Positions 28,288-32,904 of a stretch of DNA of 32,904 bases are shown piece after piece. Each line of letters opens with the position of its first letter. The first letter of the stretch is position 1. A program made the translations under genes and the position numbers. Source of the DNA: a virus; IMG/VR virus record IMGVR_UViG_3300027712_000012, positions 1 to 32,904 of that record; one strand, written 5' to 3'. The notes under the pieces are model-generated. The model saw only the letters and a program-made list of their open reading frames with translations. It ran no database searches and had not been told where the DNA came from.

Positions 28288-30558
28288 TTATTGTTGACCA
28301 ACTTGGGGATTAGTCAAAAGCCCCGCATAAATGGATGCCGGCACTACTCGTTCGCCGAGAGAAAAGCCTGGCACTTTAGTTGATAATGCTTTGCCCATGT
28401 CTAATGCTCGTTGTTGCTCTGCTGAGTTTAACGTTCCTTGCATCATTTTTTTAGCAAATGGAATGGCAAGCGTTGCCCCAACACCGAATCCACTTAAACC
28501 CGTAGCAGATGCAAGCAAATCAATACCAGCACCAAGCACCAAAGCGCCAGAGTTGCTATTGTTAACTGCCGAGCCTTTAGGCTGTACGGTTGTGTATTCA
28601 GCAACACGGCCTAAACGCTTTAATTCACCAATTTCTTCAGGCGTAAAAAACAAAGCTAATTTTTTATCGCCAATTTCTTTAAGCGTTTTATTGTACGTTG
28701 CAGCGCCAAATGTACCAACCTCGTCTGATCTGCCGCCCAACGCTCGATCTTTCAAATGCGTCAAGATAGCCGACTTTGTGGCTGCTGGATCGCCTGATTT
28801 GGCTACTGATGCTGCATCTGCAACATCCCCATTAAGTACAAACTTTCGCACAAACTGGTCTGGTTGCATCCCATCAACGGTTTGTTCAATTGGCTTAGTT
28901 GATTCTTGCCAATTCATGCGTTCACGGTGTGATGCTCTTGCTTTGTTCAATGCTGATAACAATTCACCGGCTTGAGCGTCTTGCGTTTGCAAAAACTTGC
29001 CACCGGCCTCAGTTACCAATTGATTGCCGCCAAACTCTGTTTTAACTGGTTTAATTTCTGTGTTATCAATGGCTTGACGCACTAAACTTAAAGCAGTCTT
29101 TGTATTACCATCTGCACCACGTTGCGCTGTTGCAATTTTAGTCATCAAAGTATCAAGTGCATTGGTATCAAACGGTACAGGAAACGTTTTGCCGTTAATT
29201 GTTGTTTGACCAGCGCTTATTTCATTCAACATTGATCGGATACTTTCAGGCAAAAATGCATTAGCGTTTTGTTTTGCCAACAAAGTGTCAATATTGTTCA
29301 TCAACTCCGAACGATCTAATGGCGTTGTGCCACCAGGCATATTTTTAGCTTGTTTATATAACTTCGATGTATCGGCTTGTTTTGCGGCATCTTCAGCAGC
29401 AATCTTTGCTGCACTTGCTTCGCCTGCTTCCATCAAATACGGCGCTTGTACATTACCCGCACCTCTTGCGTTTAAAGCATCAATCAACGCTTTGTTGTTT
29501 GCCGCTTGTACATTGCCCAATGTTTGCAAATTAGGGTCTGCCGAATTCATGCCAGTTTTGGCTAAGTTTTGCTCTAGCGTGATTTGCCGTGGATCAAGCG
29601 TAATCATGCCTTTGGTTGGCGTTGTACCCTCAACCATGCGGAAATCAAGCAATCGACGCATTGCATCGCCGCCCAAGTCACCGCCCGTCCGCAAAGCATT
29701 TGCAACGTCTGCGGTCAACGACTTGCGTACTTGATCTGGCAATCGACTGAAATCAATGCCTGATTGACCGAGCTTTAAAGTAATGATCTGATCAACTTCA
29801 GCAGGGTTTGGGATTGCAGCTTCCGGGTTTAGCTTGCCAGTTAGCGTAGGCGCTACCTTTTGACCGGCAGACGTAAGCAAAGACTTTGCCCCACCGTATG
29901 CCGCAGGCACAGCAACACCACCCGCCAAGCCTGCAAAGAATTGTTGCAAGGGATCGCCGCCTGATTCTCTTGTTAACCCGCTGCCGTACCCTGCTCCAAC
30001 TGCCGAACCGTATTGCAGCATAGGGTTTGCAGCCAACTGGTTGGCAACGTTGCTTGTAATGCCGGTGGTATTTTTGGCTATAGTTGCCGCTGGCCCAACC
30101 ATAGCGGCAGAAGATGCTATAGATTTAGCAATATCGCCAACTACTTCTTCACTTGGCAATACGTTGGCTAAACCTGTCCGAGTGTCCATGACAGACGTTT
30201 CTTTAGGCTTAGGCAATCCAAGCAAATCCGCTAACTTTGTGCCATACGTTGACATTGATGCTGCTGGTGGCCCACCGGCAAGTTGTGAAATTGCGCTAAC
30301 ACCCATCCGCATAGGTTCTAAAGGCAACCCTAACGTGTTTGCTGCACCTTCAATAGCATACCGGCCTGTCAACCCAACTTGTCGGGGAAAGTCTTTAACC
30401 GCCGACATAATGCTTTCGCCCGTAGATTTTTCGGGTGGCGCAGGCGGTGGGGTTTGAGCGTGAAACGTATTAGCTAGTTTCCACGCTTCATTTTCGTCTT
30501 TGGCATCTACCTCGTAGACTTCTTTGCCAATCTTTACTTCGAAAGTGGCTGTTGTCAT
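28288..30558 (-). CDS. Putative ejection (internal virion) protein (756 aa)
   Basis: A 756-residue protein, the second largest in the phage, mainly helical, with Ala/Gly-rich hydrophobic stretches at about residues 150-235 (e.g. FFAGLAGGVAVPAAYGGA) and 670-705 (ALVLGAGIDLLASATGLSGF). The N-terminus (ATFEVKIGKEVYEVDAKDEN, then WKLANTF) is a small alpha/beta unit seen in other phage virion proteins. No lytic transglycosylase motif is evident. Position after tail genes, together with the 101- and 535-residue genes, fits the ejectosome group (E proteins of P22 or gp14-16 of T7). The role is inferred. Confidence 0.75.
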   Translation of the reverse strand: MTTATFEVKIGKEVYEVDAKDENEAWKLANTFHAQTPPPAPPEKSTGESIMSAVKDFPRQVGLTGRYAIEGAANTLGLPLEPMRMGVSAISQLAGGPPAASMSTYGTKLADLLGLPKPKETSVMDTRTGLANVLPSEEVVGDIAKSIASSAAMVGPAATIAKNTTGITSNVANQLAANPMLQYGSAVGAGYGSGLTRESGGDPLQQFFAGLAGGVAVPAAYGGAKSLLTSAGQKVAPTLTGKLNPEAAIPNPAEVDQIITLKLGQSGIDFSRLPDQVRKSLTADVANALRTGGDLGGDAMRRLLDFRMVEGTTPTKGMITLDPRQITLEQNLAKTGMNSADPNLQTLGNVQAANNKALIDALNARGAGNVQAPYLMEAGEASAAKIAAEDAAKQADTSKLYKQAKNMPGGTTPLDRSELMNNIDTLLAKQNANAFLPESIRSMLNEISAGQTTINGKTFPVPFDTNALDTLMTKIATAQRGADGNTKTALSLVRQAIDNTEIKPVKTEFGGNQLVTEAGGKFLQTQDAQAGELLSALNKARASHRERMNWQESTKPIEQTVDGMQPDQFVRKFVLNGDVADAASVAKSGDPAATKSAILTHLKDRALGGRSDEVGTFGAATYNKTLKEIGDKKLALFFTPEEIGELKRLGRVAEYTTVQPKGSAVNNSNSGALVLGAGIDLLASATGLSGFGVGATLAIPFAKKMMQGTLNSAEQQRALDMGKALSTKVPGFSLGERVVPASIYAGLLTNPQVGQQ

Positions 30559-32162
30559 TTTGGAGTAATCCTACGAACAGAGCCTGGCGGTGGTGCGCTT
30601 GGTGTTGGTGCGTATTTTTCGTTTAACTCAATAACCGTATTTAACGCTTTCATGCGAGTTTGATACGGTCTATTTGGATTTGCAACTTCAGCTGCCATTT
30701 GTTGATACAAAATACTGTCTGCGTTACTTTGTGGCCCTTCCATGCGAGGCTGTGCTAACGTTAGCTGTCCACCAAGAACCCGCAATTGTGCATCCGCAGC
30801 AGATTTGTCTGTTGGAATTCCCGCAGCATCAGTTGCCATTGTGAACAAATTACTAATAATGCCAGACGATGCTTTTGGTAATACTAATTCAGCCCTTCTT
30901 GCTACATCAAGAACCGTGTTTCCTTGTTGAGCTTTTGTATCAACTTGAGAAATTGCAGGCGTTCCTTTTTCCGCTTGCGTTACAAGCTGTGATCTTGGAA
31001 TTAAAACTTTAGCGCCAGTTCCTTTTGGATCGGGAACGCTTACAAGATCAAGTTCAGCTTCAGCTTGTCCCGTAGATTTTGCAACCATGCCTTTAAATTT
31101 AGCAGTCAATTCTGCGGCTTGTGCAATTGGAACGGCAGTAAGTTTTCCATCGATCATCACGTTTACCGTGTTTTCAGCAGGGGCTGGTGCGGTTTGTTGT
31201 GGTTCTTTACCAGGCCTTTCAACTGTTGCATTAGGTGCAAAAGATTGCGTTAATTTCTTGTTAATAAACGCTTGGGCTAATTCTTGGAATTTAGGATTGT
31301 CAGGTGTAATTCCTGCGTCAGCTAATTCTTGTGCAAGAGGTGTTTGAGTCGGTACTGGGGAAATACCTTCAACTTCAACGTATTTACCATCTTTGCCCAT
31401 CTGCACAAGAACAAGTTTTCCATTACGCATAACTGGAATAGGCGCACCCGCTGGCATATTAACTACGTTATTACTAATTGCTCGACCTGCTTGTATTTGT
31501 CTTGTTTTGTAAGCATCAATACTGAGAGGTGTTTGACCTGCGGCTTTAGCTTGTTCAGCATAAAGTTTATATTCAGCCAATGGGCCGCTGTCTTGTTTTT
31601 CTAAACTTTCGTACATTAATTTAGCAACTGGTGAAGCGTATGGGTTTTGACCCATCATTATTTCAACAAGTTTTTGACGCTTTAATTCTGGCGTCATTTG
31701 CACCGCTGCTTGTGGTGGGATTGCCGCTTGTGGTGCAACGGCAGGCTGATACGGCACAGCAGGCGTTTCCACATTTCCCGACGGTGCTGTTTGCAAATTT
31801 GGATTGTCCTCATAATCAGCGCCCATTGGGGTAAATGACGTTGCAGGCCGCGCTTGAATCTCAGGCATACCCATGACCGCAGCACGACCAGGTGATGCTG
31901 GCCTGTCTTGCAATCCTGACAACATTTGTTGCGCTTCTGTCTTAGCTTCTTGATTTAGCTTGATGCGTACTTCATCGCCCGTACCTTTTGCGCCCATGTA
32001 GGCTTGTAAAACTTTTGCTAACCCCGACAAAGGACTGATTGGCGCTTGAATACCTTGATAACTTTGAATATCAATAGGCTGAAATGCTTGTTGTTGCATA
32101 ATCTGCGCTAACTTTTCGTTACGCTGAATCGCCGCTAGTCTGGTGTTGTAATCTAAATCCAT
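30555..32162 (-). CDS. Putative ejection/internal virion protein (535 aa)
   Basis: A 535-residue Gln/Ala/Pro-rich protein. The N-terminus (TRLAAIQRNEKLAQIMQQQA, then SPLSGLAKVLQAYMGAKG) is helical. The middle is a Pro/Gln linker (PAVPYQPAVAPQAAIPPQAA). The C-terminal part (LDVARRAELVLPKASSGIIS, then LRVLGGQLTLAQPRMEGPQS) is a helical domain commonly seen in large phage virion proteins. GGGG lies six bases before ATG 32162; it ends by ATGA overlap with the 756-residue gene. DNA-ejection role is inferred from context. Confidence 0.75.
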   Translation of the reverse strand: MDLDYNTRLAAIQRNEKLAQIMQQQAFQPIDIQSYQGIQAPISPLSGLAKVLQAYMGAKGTGDEVRIKLNQEAKTEAQQMLSGLQDRPASPGRAAVMGMPEIQARPATSFTPMGADYEDNPNLQTAPSGNVETPAVPYQPAVAPQAAIPPQAAVQMTPELKRQKLVEIMMGQNPYASPVAKLMYESLEKQDSGPLAEYKLYAEQAKAAGQTPLSIDAYKTRQIQAGRAISNNVVNMPAGAPIPVMRNGKLVLVQMGKDGKYVEVEGISPVPTQTPLAQELADAGITPDNPKFQELAQAFINKKLTQSFAPNATVERPGKEPQQTAPAPAENTVNVMIDGKLTAVPIAQAAELTAKFKGMVAKSTGQAEAELDLVSVPDPKGTGAKVLIPRSQLVTQAEKGTPAISQVDTKAQQGNTVLDVARRAELVLPKASSGIISNLFTMATDAAGIPTDKSAADAQLRVLGGQLTLAQPRMEGPQSNADSILYQQMAAEVANPNRPYQTRMKALNTVIELNEKYAPTPSAPPPGSVRRITPK

Positions 32163-32165
32163 GAC

Positions 32166-32471
32166 TTACCCCGTGTAATTGTTCGCAGTCATCGATGGCG
32201 CTTGAGCATTAGCCGAATCAAACATACCACCAGTTTGCGCTTGACCAAGTTTAAACCGAGCCAAGTAATCTTGCATATCTTGCATTTGATTTTGTTTTTG
32301 CATTTGCCCATACATACTCATAGCGTTTTGTGCGCCAGCTAATGGGTTTTGCATTTGAGGCATTTGAGCTTGGTTAACATCTTGACCTTGCAACGGAGTT
32401 TGTTGCCCTTGCTGTTGCAGCATTTGAGCCATTTTCTGCTGCGGAGTCATGTTGACGTATTGATTAAGCAT
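32166..32471 (-). CDS. Small Gln/Met-rich ejection-type protein (101 aa)
   Basis: A 101-residue protein: MLNQYVNMTPQQKMAQMLQQ, then QGQQTPLQGQDVNQAQMPQM and MQKQNQMQDMQDYLARFKLG. About a third is Gln or Met. It resembles small internal virion proteins that accompany ejectosome genes. AAGGA lies before ATG 32471, which overlaps the PAPS-reductase-like stop by 8 bases. No domain is recognised. Confidence 0.72.
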   Translation of the reverse strand: MLNQYVNMTPQQKMAQMLQQQGQQTPLQGQDVNQAQMPQMQNPLAGAQNAMSMYGQMQKQNQMQDMQDYLARFKLGQAQTGGMFDSANAQAPSMTANNYTG

Positions 32472-32904
32472 CGCAATTCCTTAATAACTCTAAAGTAGGC
32501 AACAAGGCAGACTTTAGTGCCGCCATGTTTATTTTATATTTTTCATGCAGATTTGGGTGTTTTTCTTTCATCCATGCCACTCGATCCGCTGAGTGCGCCA
32601 AATACGCTGTGCAATCGTAACAATCAAGGCTTGAATGGTCGATTGCATAATGTTCTGGTAACTGGCATTGAGTCCGTAAAAACGCCAAAACTTGCTCTTT
32701 AGTCCATGTTTCTATTGGTTGAATGTAAGTCACACCATTAATTACCGACCCATGTCGAGCCGTGGATTTGTGGCTTTCATCAAGCCGTTGACCACGAATC
32801 AAATGCGTAATGCCACGTTTTGCAATTGCCTCTGTCAAAGGTTGCCCTACGTTTGCCCAACAGCAATTTAAATAACTCTGTACTCGTACTGGCTTATCGC
32901 CTGA
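32464..32904 (-). CDS. PAPS/APS reductase-family protein, C-terminal part (residues 85-230)
   Basis: This is the C-terminal portion of the gene that begins at 379; it continues off the window end into the duplicated 127 bases. It contains the CC pair (98-99), HLIRGQRLDESHKSTARHG, the YIQPIETWTKEQVLAFL block (CysH: NPLxxWTxxDVWxYI) and LDCYDCTAYL with CxxC at 179-182. A CC pair followed about 80 residues later by CxxC is the [4Fe-4S] signature of APS-type reductases. The usual CysH catalytic ECGLH tail is missing; only a lone Cys 228 near the C-terminus (RNCDA) is seen. Fe-S binding is thus plausible, and the reaction unknown. Confidence 0.88.
   Translation of the reverse strand, partial: SGDKPVRVQSYLNCCWANVGQPLTEAIAKRGITHLIRGQRLDESHKSTARHGSVINGVTYIQPIETWTKEQVLAFLRTQCQLPEHYAIDHSSLDCYDCTAYLAHSADRVAWMKEKHPNLHEKYKINMAALKSALLPTLELLRNCDA
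32778..32904. repeat. Terminal direct repeat, right copy (circular closure)
   Basis: Exact copy of bases 1-127. It closes the circle inside the PAPS-reductase-like gene, which gives a 693-base reading frame on the joined molecule. Confidence 0.95.

Noticed and set aside
28331-28975. 214-residue plus-strand frame inside the ejection gene
   Set aside because: Low-complexity antisense frame produced by the Ala/Gly-rich coding strand; no start context.

Overview
This window is a complete, circularly closed genome of a short-tailed (podovirus-type) dsDNA bacteriophage. The first 127 bases recur exactly as the last 127, so the unique length is 32,777 bp. One gene (a PAPS-reductase-family protein) is cut by the arbitrary window ends and reads through in frame when they are joined. 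There are no rRNA or tRNA genes and no bacterial housekeeping genes. The compact packing (ATGA and TAATG stop/start overlaps throughout), the terminase-portal-scaffold-coat-adaptor-nozzle order and the holin/endolysin pair identify a tailed phage. The host cannot be read from the sequence. Moderate AT-richness and environmental-phage-like families (MptE-like, FkbM, polyglycine tail protein, DUF6321-like small proteins) would fit a freshwater proteobacterium, but that is only a guess.

Layout. A control region at about 22.05-23.06 kb separates two divergent programmes. Leftward, a promoter at 22.1 kb drives a recombination operon: ERF-type annealing protein, SSB, a 47-residue protein and a PD-(D/E)XK exonuclease. 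It ends at a hairpin terminator at 20.12 kb. A second leftward promoter just beyond it starts a run of small accessory genes (20.0-16.0 kb), including a Ref-like nuclease, a small PD-(D/E)XK nuclease and a ferritin/Dps-like protein. Leftward genes continue through small and large terminase, two sugar/methyl-modifying enzymes, portal, scaffold, major capsid, MptE-like protein, adaptor, nozzle, GNAT acetyltransferase, a repeat-rich virion protein and the PAPS-reductase-like protein. They then cross the window join into probable ejection proteins (32.5-28.3 kb), tail fibre and polyglycine adhesin genes (27.7-25.4 kb) and the lysis cassette (25.4-24.2 kb). Rightward, a YdaS-like regulator, a predicted small RNA and a five-gene early operon (23.06-24.22 kb) run until they meet the endolysin gene tail to tail.

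The genes divide into regulation, recombination, accessory nucleases, packaging and capsid, surface modification, tail and ejection, adsorption, and lysis. I see no DNA polymerase, primase, helicase, RNA polymerase or integrase, so replication probably depends on host machinery plus the ERF/SSB/exonuclease set. Two free-standing HNH endonuclease genes sit on the opposite strand in gaps of the late region.

The most notable non-coding features are in the 675-bp gene-free stretch at 22,384-23,058. They are a small RNA with its own strong extended -10 promoter, a 23-position closing stem and a U-tract terminator; a canonical four-tract G-quadruplex motif next to AT-rich DNA; and one of four copies of a 14-bp operator-like sequence placed on the -10 regions of early promoters.
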